NCBI RefSeq assembly: GCF_020991125.1
Contig: NZ_CP087715.1
Coordinates: 620,001-684,000 of the forward strand
Length of the DNA stretch: 64,000 nt
Source of the DNA: Microbulbifer celer
GTDB lineage: Bacteria > Pseudomonadota > Gammaproteobacteria > Pseudomonadales > Cellvibrionaceae
Reading direction: 5' to 3'
In this document: positions 35,384 to 45,733 of the stretch, one piece after another
How positions within the stretch are numbered: the first letter of the stretch is position 1
Layout: each line of letters opens with the position of its first letter
Program-made: the position numbers and the translations under genes
The notes under the pieces: model-generated
Told to the model about the DNA's origin: nothing
The model's input: the letters and a program-made list of their open reading frames with translations, nothing else
Databases searched by the model: none

Positions 35384-36298
35384 TCAGCGGCCGCGCCCGA
35401 TCGCAGCGGTCAGCGAACCAAAAACAACCGCAAAGGCGCCGAGCCAGCTGATCCAGTTCATGGGTTCCACCTCGATATAGTCTGGCCACAGGGCACCGAT
35501 CAGTGTGCTGAGTGCCAGGGTCATCAGCGGCACCAGCGCCAGTACCGCGCTTACCCGGGAGGCTTCCCAGGCGGCCATCGCCTTGGCAAAGGCGCCGTAG
35601 GCGATCAGCGTATTGGCGGTAAGGAACAGTAGCAGCCCCCAGCCCAGTGGGGAAAGTGATAAGGCCAGCGCGGGTTTGGCCACCGGTAGGAAACACAGTG
35701 AGCCGGCAATATAGATTAAAACCAGCAGGTTCTGGGGGTTGGACTCCGCCACGATCTTTTTCTGGAACAGGCCGTAGATCGCCCACGAAGTGGCGGCGAT
35801 AAACACCAGCCCGACGCCCAGCAAGTACTCCGGATTACTGCCGCTGAGTAACTCCTGCAGCCGTTGATTGAAAAACAGCGGCAGGCCCACAGTCACCATT
35901 GCCACACCCAGCCACTGGCGGGGTGAGAAATGCTCTCCCAGCCAGATGACACTGAATATCAGCAGTAATAGCGGCGCCAGCTGAATCAGCACCTGCAGGG
36001 CGCCTGCAGTGACGTAATTGAGCCCCCAGGCGTAGGATATGTAGTTCCCCAGCAGGCCGGCCACCGCGAGCAGGGTGAAAGGCAGCAGTCTGCCGCGAAA
36101 GAGTTGCGGCAAGTCCAGTTTGCGTCCCCAGCCATAGTAGCTGCCGGCAAACAGTGCCGCCCCGAAGAAGCGATACCAGGTGACGGTGGTGGAATCCATT
36201 TCCGCCAGCAGGCCCTTCATGGCGATGGGCAGCAGGGCCCAGAGGAACGCGGTGATCAGTGCCAGCGGCAGGCCGACTCTCCAGTTGGATGGGTACAT
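35384..36298 (-). CDS. EamA/DMT-family transporter
   Basis: 304 residues from ATG at 36298 (MYPSNWRVGLPLALITAFLW), chosen because AAGG lies 7 bases upstream and the longer open frame upstream is polar and overlaps ychF. Ten membrane helices in two EamA repeats (about 8-140 and 155-300), with 'TVTWYRFFGAALFAGSYYGWG' and 'EASRVSAVLALVPLMTLALS' as repeat signatures. Exporters of amino acids or metabolites have this fold; the substrate is unknown. It follows ychF on the same strand, 145 bp away. Confidence 0.88.
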   Translation of the reverse strand: MYPSNWRVGLPLALITAFLWALLPIAMKGLLAEMDSTTVTWYRFFGAALFAGSYYGWGRKLDLPQLFRGRLLPFTLLAVAGLLGNYISYAWGLNYVTAGALQVLIQLAPLLLLIFSVIWLGEHFSPRQWLGVAMVTVGLPLFFNQRLQELLSGSNPEYLLGVGLVFIAATSWAIYGLFQKKIVAESNPQNLLVLIYIAGSLCFLPVAKPALALSLSPLGWGLLLFLTANTLIAYGAFAKAMAAWEASRVSAVLALVPLMTLALSTLIGALWPDYIEVEPMNWISWLGAFAVVFGSLTAAIGRGR

Positions 36299-36443
36299 GA
36301 CAACCTTCGGTGTTGTGAGGACCAATGATCGTGGCCCGGGAAGGAAGCTGCCCCCGGTGTGCTTGTGGCACTTCGGGGGCAGTATCAGCAGACGCTGATG
36401 GATAGCTGGTGGCAGATACCTGAGATGCTTCGTAAGCGCCCAA

Positions 36444-37535
36444 TCAGACGTTGAAGCGGAAGTGGACAACGTCGCCGTCGGCGACCACGTAATCCTTGCC
36501 CTCCAGGCGCCACTTGCCGGCTTCTTTTGCGCCAGCTTCGCCGTTGTGGTCCACAAAATCCGTATAGCTCACCACTTCTGCGCGGATGAAGCCCTTTTCG
36601 AAATCGGTGTGGATTTTACCCGCGGCCTGGGGTGCGGTGGCTTCCAGGGGAATGGTCCAGGCGCGCACTTCTTTGACGCCAGCGGTGAAGTAGGTGTGCA
36701 GGCTCAGCAGATTGTAACCGGCGCGAATTACCCGGTTCAGGCCTGGTTCTTCCATGCCCAGTTCTTCCAGGAACTCCTGCTTTTCATCGTCATCCAGTTC
36801 GGCAATTTCCGATTCCAGCTTGTTACAGATGGGCACCAGCACCGCGTTTTCTTCCGCGGCGATGGCGGATACGGCGTCCAGGTGCGGATTGTTTTCGAAG
36901 CCGTCTTCATCCACGTTGGCGATATACATGGTGGGTTTGACGGTGAGCAGGCTCAGCTCGCGCAGGTCTGCCAGTTCGTCCTCGCTGAGGCCGAAGGAGC
37001 GCAGTGGCTTGGCTTCGTCCAGGTGTGGCTGGATCTTCTCCAGCAGCGCTTTCATCTTGATCGCGTGCTTGTCCTGCCCCTTGGCGGCGCGGGTATAGCG
37101 CTGCAGCGCTTTTTCCACAGTGTCCAGGTCAGCGAGGGCCAGTTCGGTGTTGATCACCTCGATATCCGCCACCGGGTCAACCTGGTTGGCCACATGAATG
37201 ACGTTGTCGTTTTCGAAACAGCGCACTACGTGGGCGATGGCGTCGGTTTCGCGGATATTGGCAAGAAACTTGTTGCCCAGGCCCTCGCCTTTGGAGGCGC
37301 CCGCTACCAGGCCCGCGATATCGGTGAACTCCATGGTGGTGGGAATCACCTTTTGCGGTTTGACGATTTCCGCCAGCTTGTCGAGGCGCGGGTCGGGTAC
37401 CGGCACGATGCCGGCGTTCGGCTCAATGGTGCAGAAGGGAAAGTTTTCTGCATCGATACCCGCTTTGGTCAGGGCATTGAACAGAGTGGATTTGCCCACG
37501 TTGGGCAGGCCGACGATGCCGCAAGTAAAACCCAT
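36444..37535 (-). CDS. ychF: Ribosome-binding ATPase YchF
   Basis: 363 residues, the standard length. P-loop [18 protein letters not shown] at 8-25, switch region '[20 protein letters not shown]', coiled-coil arm (about 125-190) and the C-terminal TGS domain ('[18 protein letters not shown]', ending VVHFRFNV). An Obg-family protein that prefers ATP and binds the large ribosomal subunit. It follows pth, as in most gammaproteobacteria. Confidence 0.97.
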   Translation of the reverse strand: MGFTCGIVGLPNVGKSTLFNALTKAGIDAENFPFCTIEPNAGIVPVPDPRLDKLAEIVKPQKVIPTTMEFTDIAGLVAGASKGEGLGNKFLANIRETDAIAHVVRCFENDNVIHVANQVDPVADIEVINTELALADLDTVEKALQRYTRAAKGQDKHAIKMKALLEKIQPHLDEAKPLRSFGLSEDELADLRELSLLTVKPTMYIANVDEDGFENNPHLDAVSAIAAEENAVLVPICNKLESEIAELDDDEKQEFLEELGMEEPGLNRVIRAGYNLLSLHTYFTAGVKEVRAWTIPLEATAPQAAGKIHTDFEKGFIRAEVVSYTDFVDHNGEAGAKEAGKWRLEGKDYVVADGDVVHFRFNV

Positions 37536-37545
37536 GGTCTGAATC

Positions 37546-37585
37546 CTGTTGCTGAGATTGCTGATCTGTTGCTGAGGTTATTGAT
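37546..37585. repeat. Imperfect 20-bp tandem duplication upstream of ychF
   Basis: CTGTTGCTGAG occurs at 37546 and 37566 within two similar 20-base units, in the short pth-ychF spacer. Confidence 0.6.
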
Positions 37586-37611
37586 AGGCGCGGAGCGCGT
37601 CCGCGGCTATC
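37583..37611. repeat. Hairpin in pth-ychF spacer
   Basis: GATAG-g-CGCGGA-loop-TCCGCG-g-CTATC forms an 11-bp stem with a single mismatch. No T tract follows on the minus strand, so it is more likely an mRNA processing or stability element than a terminator. Confidence 0.45.
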
Positions 37612-37622
37612 TATCAGGCGTT

Positions 37623-38234
37623 CTATTTGGCTTTGGAGTTGGTGTGAAGCGTTTTCATGGCTGCGCCCCAGTCGCCGCTGGCGGCGGTGGGCAGCACATC
37701 GACGGCGCGGTCGATGGCTTCGGCCAATTGGTCCTGCTCCACGCGGGGCGCCCGCTGCAGGACATAATTCACCACATCGCGGGCATTGCCCGGATGGCCG
37801 ACGCCGAGGCGCAGGCGCATAAAGTCGCGGTTGTTGCCCAGTGCGGCAATGATATCGCGCAGGCCGTTGTGTCCACCGTGGCCGCCGCCGCCTTTCAGGC
37901 GCGCAGTACCGGGGGGGAGGTCCAGCTCGTCGTGAGCGACCAGAATGGCCTGAACGGGAATCTTGAAGAAGTTCGCCAGCGGGCCGACTGCCTGGCCGCT
38001 GCGATTCATATAGGTGGTGGGAATCAGCAGGCGGATATCCTGCCCGCCGATCCGGACACGGCCGGAGAGGCCGTGATATTTGCTGTCTGGCGCGAGCTGG
38101 GCACCGTGGATACGGGCCAGCTCGGAGACAAAATCGGCTCCCGCGTTATGACGTGTCCGGTCATACTCGGGGCCTGGGTTGCCCAGGCCGACGATCAACT
38201 GGATGGGCGTTTCGGGAGCCTTGCTCAAGGTCAC
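37623..38234 (-). CDS. pth: Peptidyl-tRNA hydrolase
   Basis: 203 residues. '[23 protein letters not shown]' carries the catalytic His29 and the paired Asn19; '[22 protein letters not shown]' and '[29 protein letters not shown]' complete the signature. It recycles peptidyl-tRNA released from stalled ribosomes. It follows rplY by 37 bp, the usual order rplY-pth-ychF. Confidence 0.96.
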   Translation of the reverse strand: MTLSKAPETPIQLIVGLGNPGPEYDRTRHNAGADFVSELARIHGAQLAPDSKYHGLSGRVRIGGQDIRLLIPTTYMNRSGQAVGPLANFFKIPVQAILVAHDELDLPPGTARLKGGGGHGGHNGLRDIIAALGNNRDFMRLRLGVGHPGNARDVVNYVLQRAPRVEQDQLAEAIDRAVDVLPTAASGDWGAAMKTLHTNSKAK

Positions 38235-38271
38235 TTACCTTTTATCAGGGGTACCTGAACTAGCCGGAGAA

Positions 38272-38901
38272 TTACTCGCCGGACTCTTCGCCTTCTTCGG
38301 CTTCTGCGTCAGCTTCTACGGCGCCACGGGGCTTGTGCACGGAGGCAACAACCAGGTCGTGGTCTTCGCCGTGGGCCAGGTCTACAGACTCTACACCGGC
38401 CGGCAGTTTGATGTCGGAGATGTGGACAGTCGCGTCCAGCTCCAGATCTGCCAGGTCAACTTCGATGTACTCAGGCAGCTTGGAAGCCGGTGCAGTAATG
38501 TCCAGCTCGGTCAGGGTGTGAGACACGATACCGCCAGCCTTAACACCTTTGCAGCTCTCTTCGTTCAGGAAGTGCAGCGGTACCTTGATGTGTACTTTGG
38601 TGTTTGCGGAAACGCGCTGGAAGTCAGCGTGCAGCAGGATCTGCTTGGCCGGGTGACGCTGCAGGTCACGCAGGATCACGGTCTCTTTCTTGCCTTCAAC
38701 GTCCAGGGTCAGAACGGAAGAGAAGAAAGCTTCGCTTTCCAGCGCCTTGAATACGTCTTTTGCCAGCAGAGAAATCGCTTGCGGCTCGGCTTCGCCACCG
38801 TAAATGATGGCCGGAAGCTTGCCTTCCTCACGACGCAGGCGGCGGCTCGCACCTTTCCCTTCGTCGCTGCGGACGTTGGCATTCAGAGTAAAATCAGACA
38901 T
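38272..38901 (-). CDS. rplY: Ribosomal protein bL25, Ctc long form
   Basis: 209 residues from ATG at 38901 (MSDFTLNANVRSDEGKGASRRLRREEGKLPAIIYGG), with GAGG 8 bases upstream; the longer frame starting at 39003 has no family match. Residues 1-95 are the 5S rRNA-binding L25 domain and about 100-185 the TL5/Ctc C-terminal domain ('VPLHFLNEESCKGVKAGG', 'LPEYIEVDLADLELDATVHISDI'). The acidic tail EADAEAEEGEESGE is common in the long form. Upstream lies nested-palindrome repeat copy A. Confidence 0.96.
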   Translation of the reverse strand: MSDFTLNANVRSDEGKGASRRLRREEGKLPAIIYGGEAEPQAISLLAKDVFKALESEAFFSSVLTLDVEGKKETVILRDLQRHPAKQILLHADFQRVSANTKVHIKVPLHFLNEESCKGVKAGGIVSHTLTELDITAPASKLPEYIEVDLADLELDATVHISDIKLPAGVESVDLAHGEDHDLVVASVHKPRGAVEADAEAEEGEESGE

Positions 38902-39282
38902 GGGTGAAACCTCAGGTTGTCTGTCCAGAAGGCCCTGCGACCGGAACCCTCTGGTGTTGTAATAAATCGGGCGGATCAGATTGGCGCGCCCAATAGTAAA
39001 CACCCGGCAGGGCCGGGCGGGCGCGTATTCTACGGGGAAGTCGGGGGGATTGCCAGTGGAATTGCGGCTTTGCCGTTGGTGGATGCGCAGTGCTTATCCA
39101 CTCCGCGTTTCGCTGCGAAGTGGTTCAATGGGTGGGTTGAAGGTGGAGTGCCGGGGATTCGGTTTCAGAAGCGTCGGCGACAGGGACGTCGCCGACGCAG
39201 TGTACAGGGATGTATTCACAGCGGTTCTGAAACCGAATACCCGGTGCTCCGCCGCCACCGGCTCTGTTAAGAGGGTGCTCTT
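38902..39282. other. prs-rplY intergenic region
   Basis: 381 bp. It contains the rplY leader with a good ribosome site, and repeat copy A from 39137 to 39261. I could not fix a promoter for rplY. Confidence 0.5.
39137..39261 (+). repeat. Nested-palindrome element, copy A (subfamily I)
   Basis: Outer stem ATTCGGTTTCAGAA (39157-39170) pairs with TTCTGAAACCGAAT (39225-39238) and continues through CCGGG/CCCGG with one mismatch. Inside are an 11-bp hairpin GCGTCGGCGAC/GTCGCCGACGC (39171-39198) with loop AGGGAC, and a 26-base linker (39199-39224) containing GGGATGTATTCACAGCGG. Ends are GAAGGTGGAGTGCCGGG and CCCGGTGCTCCGCCGCCAC. Confidence 0.9.
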
Positions 39283-40224
39283 TTAGCGGAACATCGCGGA
39301 CAGGGATTCTTCGTTGCTGATGCGGCGCATGGACTCTGCGAGCATCGCGGAAAGCGTCAGCTGGCGGATCTTCGGCGCATGGGCGGGCTTGTCACCCAGT
39401 GGAATGGAGTCGGTGACTACCAGTTCATCCAGAACCGAATTGTTCAGGTTGTCGATCGCCTTGCCGGACAGTACCGGGTGGGTACAGTAGGCGATCACCT
39501 TCTTGGCGCCGTGTTCCTTCAATGCATTGGCGGCATTGCACAGGGTGCCTGCGGTATCCACCATGTCATCCACCAGCAGGCAGGTGCGGCCGTTAACCTC
39601 GCCGATGATGTTCATCACCTCTGCCACATTGGCTGCCGGACGACGTTTGTCGATGATGGCCAGGTCGCACTCCAGGCTCTTCGCCACCGCGCGCGCGCGC
39701 ACTACGCCACCGATATCCGGGGATACCACCACCAGGTCCTCGTAATTCTGGCGTTCAATATCGTCCAGCAGCACGGAAGAGCCGTAAACATTGTCCACTG
39801 GCACGTCGAAGAAGCCCTGGATCTGTTCTGCGTGCAGGTCGACGGTCAGAACGCGGTCGATACCCACGCTCACCATCATGTCTGCCACAACCTTGGCGGA
39901 AATTGGTACCCGCTGGGAGCGCACCCGGCGATCCTGGCGGGCGTAACCGAAGTAGGGCACAACCGCAGTGATACGGCCTGCAGAGGCACGGCGCAGGCCG
40001 TCTACCAGCAGGATCAGTTCCATCAGGTTGCGATTGGTGGGCTGGCAGGTGGATTGGACCACGAACACATCGCGGCCGCGGACGTTGTCCGTGATTTCTA
40101 CCGCAATCTCACCATCGGAGAAGCGTTTGACCACCGCCTCACCCAGCGGTATCGCCATATGCTTAACAATCTTTTGCGCCAGTTCCGGGTTTGCGTTGCC
40201 GGTGAAGACCATCAAGTCAGCCAC
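39283..40224 (-). CDS. prs: Ribose-phosphate pyrophosphokinase
   Basis: 313 residues, standard for class I enzymes. '[26 protein letters not shown]', the regulatory-flap region '[21 protein letters not shown]', '[13 protein letters not shown]' and the PRPP loop '[12 protein letters not shown]' near residue 220 are intact. It makes PRPP from ribose-5-P and ATP for nucleotide, His and Trp synthesis. It lies between tRNA-Gln copy 2 and rplY, part of the conserved ispE-tRNA-prs-rplY-pth-ychF order. Confidence 0.97.
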   Translation of the reverse strand: MADLMVFTGNANPELAQKIVKHMAIPLGEAVVKRFSDGEIAVEITDNVRGRDVFVVQSTCQPTNRNLMELILLVDGLRRASAGRITAVVPYFGYARQDRRVRSQRVPISAKVVADMMVSVGIDRVLTVDLHAEQIQGFFDVPVDNVYGSSVLLDDIERQNYEDLVVVSPDIGGVVRARAVAKSLECDLAIIDKRRPAANVAEVMNIIGEVNGRTCLLVDDMVDTAGTLCNAANALKEHGAKKVIAYCTHPVLSGKAIDNLNNSVLDELVVTDSIPLGDKPAHAPKIRQLTLSAMLAESMRRISNEESLSAMFR

Positions 40225-40433
40225 TGCGAGTACCTTTTTCGTTGGGAGTAGAAGATAGTAGTGAAATTCAGGTGATTTTCGGAGCTTGAACTGCTTGCAG
40301 GGTAGTGTGATGCCGTGTCATTGGGCGACCATAGGTGCAAGTTTTACGGTGTGGCTGTCTGCCAGGTTGTTCCGGACTGGCCGGAGGCTCCGTCAACGAC
40401 TCGGGATGATGGGAGTCGTATCAAATAAGGAAA

Positions 40434-40508
40434 TGGCTGGGGTGGAAGGATTCGAACCTTCGCATGACGGGATCAAAACCCGCTGCCTTACCGCTTGGCT
40501 ACACCCCA
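40434..40508 (-). tRNA. tRNA-Gln (UUG), copy 2
   Basis: Identical over all 75 bases, including encoded CCA, to the gene at 35067. It lies 21 bp after ispE and about 210 bp before prs on the same strand. Confidence 0.96.
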
Positions 40509-40529
40509 GCAATGTTGCAGCTAGTCAAT

Positions 40530-41468
40530 TTAGACGATCGCTGCAAATTTCGCGAGTTGCTCGTGTGCAGGTGATTGATCAATACCTGCGGCAACAAAGC
40601 CCTCTAAACCTTCTGGCCGTTTTTTCAGCACATTCTGTGCTGCTTCTTCCGAGTCGAACGCTGCAAAAACGCAGGCGCCGCTTCCCGTCAGTTGTGCCGC
40701 TCCGAACTGGGCAAGCCACGCTCTGGCATTGCGCACTTCGGGGTAGAGTGCTTCAACAAGAGGCTGAAAATCGTTGCCGGCATATTGTGCCAGCCACTGT
40801 TTTGTCAGCCGCCTGTCGCGAAGGGCCGCTAATGTAATTGCGGCAGAATCTCTTGTCAAACGCGGATGGGAAAATAATTCCCCGGTGCTTACGTGGCAAT
40901 CAGGCGTCAGCACCAGATACCACATTGGCTCGACGGCGATCGGGGTCAGTCTTTCCCCGACACCCTCTGCCCAGGCGGAGTGGCCGTGCACAAACACCGG
41001 GATATCTGCGCCCAGCTGTCGGCCAAGTCCTGCCAGTTGCTCCAGGTCGAGATTGCATCGCCACAGGTGATTGAGTGCAAGCAATGTCGTCGCTGCATCA
41101 CTGCTACCGCCGCCTATGCCACCGCCGGCGGGCAGGTTTTTCTGCAGGTTGATATCTGCCCCCACGGCTTCCTTGCCGGCATTTTTACCGACACTGTGCC
41201 GCAGGAGATCTGCGGCGCGATAGACAAGATTCTGTTCCGGGGGGATATCCAGGCCCGGGCAGTGCACGGCAATGGTGTTATCGGCACGGGTGTGGAACGT
41301 CAGCTGGTCGCCAAAGTCCAGCAACTGAAAAACGGTTTCCAGCTCGTGATAGCCATCTGCTCTGCGACCGAGAATGCGCAGGGTGAGGTTCAGTTTGGCA
41401 GGGGCGGACAGTCGCAGGGATTGTGTAGGTTGCGTAGAGGGCAGGCTGGACATCGGCGGACTTCGCAT
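40530..41468 (-). CDS. ispE: 4-diphosphocytidyl-2-C-methyl-D-erythritol kinase
   Basis: 312 residues of the GHMP kinase fold: 'LSAPAKLNLTLRILGRRADGYHELETVFQLLD' at the N-terminus, ATP loop LPAGGGIGGGSSDAATTLL near 112, and 'LTGSGACVFAAF' near 270. It acts in the MEP isoprenoid route. The second Met (residue 6) is an alternative start. Operon with lolB and the TPR lipoprotein upstream on the same strand. Confidence 0.96.
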   Translation of the reverse strand: MRSPPMSSLPSTQPTQSLRLSAPAKLNLTLRILGRRADGYHELETVFQLLDFGDQLTFHTRADNTIAVHCPGLDIPPEQNLVYRAADLLRHSVGKNAGKEAVGADINLQKNLPAGGGIGGGSSDAATTLLALNHLWRCNLDLEQLAGLGRQLGADIPVFVHGHSAWAEGVGERLTPIAVEPMWYLVLTPDCHVSTGELFSHPRLTRDSAAITLAALRDRRLTKQWLAQYAGNDFQPLVEALYPEVRNARAWLAQFGAAQLTGSGACVFAAFDSEEAAQNVLKKRPEGLEGFVAAGIDQSPAHEQLAKFAAIV

Positions 41469-41507
41469 TGCAATGAAAAGTCCGCGCAGTTTATCAGCTT
41501 GGCGGGA

Positions 41508-42194
41508 TTATTTCGGCTGCCAGTCTTTGATCACGACAGTGACGCTGACCGGGCCCGCGACATTGTTGCTGGAGGCCTTGATACGGGTAGGTAGGGTATA
41601 GGGGCCGGCCTTGGTATATTCGCCAAAGCTCAGTTGCCAGCCCGCCTGCTGCAGGCTTTGCAGGTTGCCTTGTGCGTTTTTCTGCTGGTCGGAAACGGCA
41701 CCGGGGGCAGGCAGGCCGCGTACCCAGTAAAACATTTCCGCCACCGGCAGTGGCCAGCCCATCACTTGCTCGGTGAGCTGTGCCGGGTTTGCGGCAAATA
41801 CTGCCGGATCGCTGCCGCGCTGCAGGCTGACACCGGCGGAAGAGCCGCTGATGACGGTCGCTCCCGCACCCAGTGGGCCACTCAGGTGAATGCGATAGTT
41901 ATCGCCGGCCTGCAGCCACGTCAGGTTGGCGCTGCCATTTTCCCGCGGTGAGCGCACGCCCATTTTCCCGCTGGCTTCCCAGCGTTGCAGTTGGGCCGCA
42001 GATTGAGGCTGTGCGGATTGCGGGGTGGTGGTCTGCGGCGGCTGCGGTTTCTGGCTGCTACAGCCTGTGGCGACGAGGGTCAGTGCCAGCGCAGCCAGAA
42101 AGTACCGTGCCCGACGGGCCGCACTGGCGGTGTTCAGGGTTTGATTGTCGTCGCCGTAATTACCAGGGTTAAGAAATTCAGTTTTCCGTAACAT
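41508..42194 (-). CDS. lolB: Outer-membrane lipoprotein-sorting protein LolB
   Basis: 228 residues. The start ATG overlaps the end of the upstream TPR gene by 17 bp and has GGAA close before it, giving a long polar N-region before the hydrophobic core 'YFLAALALTLVAT' and lipobox ATGC (Cys about 45). Mature part shows the LolB pattern 'WEASGKMGVRSPRENGSANLTWLQAGDNYRIHLSGPLGAG' and the 'WPLPVAEMFYWVRGLPAPG' segment. It accepts lipoproteins from LolA at the outer membrane. Confidence 0.9.
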   Translation of the reverse strand: MLRKTEFLNPGNYGDDNQTLNTASAARRARYFLAALALTLVATGCSSQKPQPPQTTTPQSAQPQSAAQLQRWEASGKMGVRSPRENGSANLTWLQAGDNYRIHLSGPLGAGATVISGSSAGVSLQRGSDPAVFAANPAQLTEQVMGWPLPVAEMFYWVRGLPAPGAVSDQQKNAQGNLQSLQQAGWQLSFGEYTKAGPYTLPTRIKASSNNVAGPVSVTVVIKDWQPK

Positions 42195-44052
42195 GCTGTT
42201 CCAGTCGTTGTTGATCCTGTAGCCGTTGCATGGCTTCTGGAATAATTTCGCTCTCGGGGTTTATCTTCAGGCCGCGTTCCCATACCTGCATCGCCTGTTG
42301 GCGCTCACCCAATGCCCACAGAGCCTCGCCCAGATGCGCGGCAATTTCATGGTCGTCCATCAGGGTCATGGCTTTCTGCAGATACTTCACTGCCTCGCTG
42401 TGGTTGCCCAAACGGAAATGGGCCCAGCCCATACTGTCGATAATTGCAGGGTCTTCAGGGCTCAATTCCAGTGCCCGGGATATCAGCACCAAGGCTTCAT
42501 TCAGCCGGTCATCGAAGGACAACAGCTTGTAGCCGAGTGTGTTCAGAAGGTTCGCATTATCCGGGTCGCGGGACAACAGTTTGCGAATACCCAGTTCAAA
42601 TTTCTCTACATCTCCCAGCTGTTCGCTGGCCATGGCGTGGGCAAATATCAGCCGGCTGCTGTCGCTGTGTTTATCGACGCCCTCACTCAAAACCGTTTGC
42701 GCCTCCCGTAAGCGATCGTGTTTGCTCAATAACTCTGCTTGCAACAGGTAAAACTGTTTCTGTTGATCCGGGTGTCGCTGGCGCAATTCCGCAAACCAGG
42801 CTTGTGCTTCCTCGGTGCGGCCGGCGGCGGTGAGCAGGCTGGTACCGCGGCTGATGGCCTGCACGTAATCGCCACCGGGGCGGACCATGCGGTAGTGGGT
42901 TACTGCACCGTCCAGATCTCCCTGCTGTTCAGCAATCCCGGCCAGGTAAAAGTGCGCGGCAGATTCATGTTCTTTCAGTGCGAGCAATCGTCTCAGAAGC
43001 GGTTCGGAGGCTTCGTACTGTTGCGTTTCATACTGGATCAACGCCAGGGAGAGAATCAGGTTGGCATCATCGGGGCGTTGCGCTACCAGCTCTTCAAACT
43101 GCTGCTGTGCGAGCTCGAGGTCTTCGCGAATCAACATGCGTGCGTATTGCAGGCGCAGTCGGCTTTCTTTGGGGTAGAGGTCTACCAGGTTTTCCAGCAG
43201 TGAGCGGGCTTCTTTCTGGCGCCCCATATCGATCAGGATATGAGATTCCAGCAGCGGTGCATCCAGTAGTGATGGATCCTGCTCCTGAACCAGCCGGGTA
43301 ATCTTCAGTGCCTCCGCATCTTTGTCATTGGCGCGTAATACCATTGCCAGGGCGAGAGAGGCCTCGTGATTGTGGGGGTACTTGTTCGACAGGCGACGAA
43401 ATTCCGGCAGTACCCGCACTGCGAGTTCCTCGTTGGACACTGCGGTGGCGGCTACGGACTGCAGGGGCGCGTCGCCGCCCAGGGCGAGGGCCAGTTCCGC
43501 GTGCTTGAGCGCATCGTCCAGTTCCCCTGCCAGGGTCAGCTCCGCGGTGGCGGCGAGCTGTGCCTCGCGGCTTTCCGGCTCCAGCTCTACCCACAGTTTC
43601 GCTGAGCGCAGGGCGGCGCGACGGGCGTTCAGGAAGCGCGCGATGCGAGTAGCGCGCGCCGCCACACCGGCATCCTGGGTGCGTTCGGCCTGGAAGTAAT
43701 AGTTGGCCAGAGCGAGATCGTAGTGCTCGCGGTTGCCCGCCACTTCGGCCACCAGCAGGGTGTAGAAGGTTTCAATCGGGAACGGTTTGGCCTTTTCCTT
43801 AGCGGGGGCTGGCGGTTGTTCTGCCGGGTTGGCGACATTTGCCCGGGGGGAAGCGCTGGTTTCGCGGCCGGTTTGCGCTGTCATTTGCGCCGGGGGTATC
43901 GCGGAGGTCTGTCGGTTCTCCTCCTCAGGTGGCTGCTGTGCCGATTGCTGGGTACAGGCGCCAAGCAGGCACAGCAGCGCCAGAGGCAGTGCGGCAGAGA
44001 GGCGAGACATCGTGGCGGCAAGCGGCTGCTTGCGGAAGGGTTTTGCGTGCAT
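42178..44052 (-). CDS. TPR-repeat lipoprotein
   Basis: 624 residues. Lipoprotein signal (LPLALLCLLGAC, Cys about 33), then a Pro/Gln/Ala-rich linker (about 35-95) and about 14 tetratricopeptide-like helix pairs to the end; the last four ('AIIDSMGWAHFRLGNHSEAVKYLQKAM', 'GEALWALGERQQAMQVWERGL') are clearest. Its place directly before lolB-ispE and divergent from hemA matches the Pseudomonas PA4667-type gene. A scaffold role at the outer membrane is probable; no enzymatic motif is seen. Confidence 0.88.
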   Translation of the reverse strand: MHAKPFRKQPLAATMSRLSAALPLALLCLLGACTQQSAQQPPEEENRQTSAIPPAQMTAQTGRETSASPRANVANPAEQPPAPAKEKAKPFPIETFYTLLVAEVAGNREHYDLALANYYFQAERTQDAGVAARATRIARFLNARRAALRSAKLWVELEPESREAQLAATAELTLAGELDDALKHAELALALGGDAPLQSVAATAVSNEELAVRVLPEFRRLSNKYPHNHEASLALAMVLRANDKDAEALKITRLVQEQDPSLLDAPLLESHILIDMGRQKEARSLLENLVDLYPKESRLRLQYARMLIREDLELAQQQFEELVAQRPDDANLILSLALIQYETQQYEASEPLLRRLLALKEHESAAHFYLAGIAEQQGDLDGAVTHYRMVRPGGDYVQAISRGTSLLTAAGRTEEAQAWFAELRQRHPDQQKQFYLLQAELLSKHDRLREAQTVLSEGVDKHSDSSRLIFAHAMASEQLGDVEKFELGIRKLLSRDPDNANLLNTLGYKLLSFDDRLNEALVLISRALELSPEDPAIIDSMGWAHFRLGNHSEAVKYLQKAMTLMDDHEIAAHLGEALWALGERQQAMQVWERGLKINPESEIIPEAMQRLQDQQRLEQHVTEN

Positions 44053-44410
44053 AGAAACGTGTCCGTACGTTCGCGCCCGTGGCCAGGTCGATCCAGGCCA
44101 CTGTCAGGGCGCATGCCCGAGGGCAATGGTGGTCTGCGGCGCGTGATGGCGTATTTTTCCGGGTTATCGCCGTATAATTCTAGTTGTGATTTGTGCGGCC
44201 GTTCGGGTGAAAGGGGCTGCAAAGGAAAAGTCAGCATCTATTTACACCGTTGTCTTTGCGCCGGTTTCAGCACTGGGGCAATGGGGTAGATAGAATTTCC
44301 CTGCTTGCACAGGGGGCGCCCGCCCCGGACAATATGCGACCTTTTTGCCGGCGGCCTCGGGCAGTGTGTCGATTTGTGTCGCCAAACAGATTTTTGACTG
44401 ACGGGTACTT
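44053..44410. other. Divergent promoter region of hemA and TPR lipoprotein gene
   Basis: 358 bp. TATAAT at 44173-44178 is a consensus -10 element for the hemA direction, but no convincing -35 stands at the right distance, so an activator may be needed. Nothing else recognised. Confidence 0.35.
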
Positions 44411-45733
44411 ATGTCAATCCTTGCCCTGGGAATCAATCACGACAGCGCGCCGCTAGAGGTGCGTGAGCGGGTCGCGTTTGCCCCGGAAGTGATGCCCAGT
44501 GCGCTGGAAGAGGCACGGAGGGCGCTATCGTGCCCGGAGCTTGCCATCCTTTCCACCTGCAACCGCACCGAGATCTACGGCGATGTGGCGCCGGAGGCGG
44601 TGTTGCAGTGGATTGCCGATTATCATCAGGTGCCCCTGGATCAGCTCGCTGCCTGTCACTATCACTATCTGGATGAATCCGCGGTACGCCATATCATGAG
44701 CGTGGCCTGTGGGCTGGATTCGCTGGTACTCGGGGAGCCGCAGATCCTCGGGCAGATGAAATCCGCCTATGCGGTGGCCAGAGAGTCCGGCAGTGTTGGC
44801 AGCACCCTGCACAATGTGTTCCAGCAGGTTTTCGCGGTGGCGAAAAAAGTGCGCACCGAGACCGCCATTGGCGAGAATCCGGTTTCCGTTGCTTTCGCCG
44901 CGGTCTCTCTGGCGTCGCGGATCTTTACCGACCTCGGCCAGCAGACGGCGATGTTGATCGGCGCCGGTGAAACTATTGAACTGGTGGCCCGCCATTTGCT
45001 GGACAAGGGGGTCAAAAAGCTGATCGTTGCCAATCGGACCCTTAACCGGGCCCAGTCCCTGGCAGAAGACTTTGGTGCCGAGGCGATCCTGCTGGCGGAT
45101 ATCCCCGAGTATCTGCCGCGGGCAGATATTGTGATCAGTTCCACCGCCAGCCAGTTGCCGATTCTCGGCAAGGGCGCTGTGGAAACGGCACTCAAGCAGC
45201 GCCGGCACAGCCCCATGTTTATGGTGGATATTGCTGTGCCGCGGGATATCGAGCCGCAGGTAGGCAAACTGGATGATGTCTACCTCTATACCGTGGACGA
45301 TCTGCGCGGGGTGATCGACGAGGGCAAGAGGCTGCGGGAAAAGGCCGCAGAGGCGGCGCACCTGATTGTCGAGAAAGCCGCTCACAGTTTTATGCGCGAG
45401 CGGCGCTCTCTGCAGGCGGTGGATTCCATCCGCAGCTATCGGCAGCAGGCCCAGGGCATCAGTAGAGAAGAGTTGGAAAAGGCGCTGGTGCAATTGCGTG
45501 CCGGGGGCGACCCGGAGCAGCTGATGGAACAGATGGCGCGTTCTCTCACCAATAAATTGATTCACGCGCCCACAGTCAGCCTGCGTCGCGCCACCGCCGA
45601 AGGCGACCTGGAGCGGTTGCGGATCGCTCGGGAAGTTGTCGGCCTGGCCCCGCAAGCGCTGGAAGACCGCAACAGCGGCAATACAAAGGGCACTGGTTCG
45701 GGAAAAGGGCCGGCAGGAAACAAGCAGGACTAA
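44411..45733 (+). CDS. hemA: Glutamyl-tRNA reductase
   Basis: 440 residues. Catalytic Cys50 in '[17 protein letters not shown]', the '[20 protein letters not shown]' segment near 107, NADPH loop '[20 protein letters not shown]' near 180 and the C-terminal dimerisation helices. It makes glutamate-1-semialdehyde for tetrapyrroles. The stop codon is followed with no gap by the prfA start, so the genes are tightly coupled. C-terminus has a Gly/Lys-rich tail ([18 protein letters not shown]). Confidence 0.97.
   Translation: MSILALGINHDSAPLEVRERVAFAPEVMPSALEEARRALSCPELAILSTCNRTEIYGDVAPEAVLQWIADYHQVPLDQLAACHYHYLDESAVRHIMSVACGLDSLVLGEPQILGQMKSAYAVARESGSVGSTLHNVFQQVFAVAKKVRTETAIGENPVSVAFAAVSLASRIFTDLGQQTAMLIGAGETIELVARHLLDKGVKKLIVANRTLNRAQSLAEDFGAEAILLADIPEYLPRADIVISSTASQLPILGKGAVETALKQRRHSPMFMVDIAVPRDIEPQVGKLDDVYLYTVDDLRGVIDEGKRLREKAAEAAHLIVEKAAHSFMRERRSLQAVDSIRSYRQQAQGISREELEKALVQLRAGGDPEQLMEQMARSLTNKLIHAPTVSLRRATAEGDLERLRIAREVVGLAPQALEDRNSGNTKGTGSGKGPAGNKQD

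Noticed and set aside
36462..38258. Very long open frame (about 600 codons) on the plus strand opposite ychF and pth
   Set aside because: It is antisense to two unmistakable housekeeping genes, has no family resemblance and arises from GC-rich third positions. The same holds for long antisense frames opposite edd (21805-23448) and gap (26266-27867).
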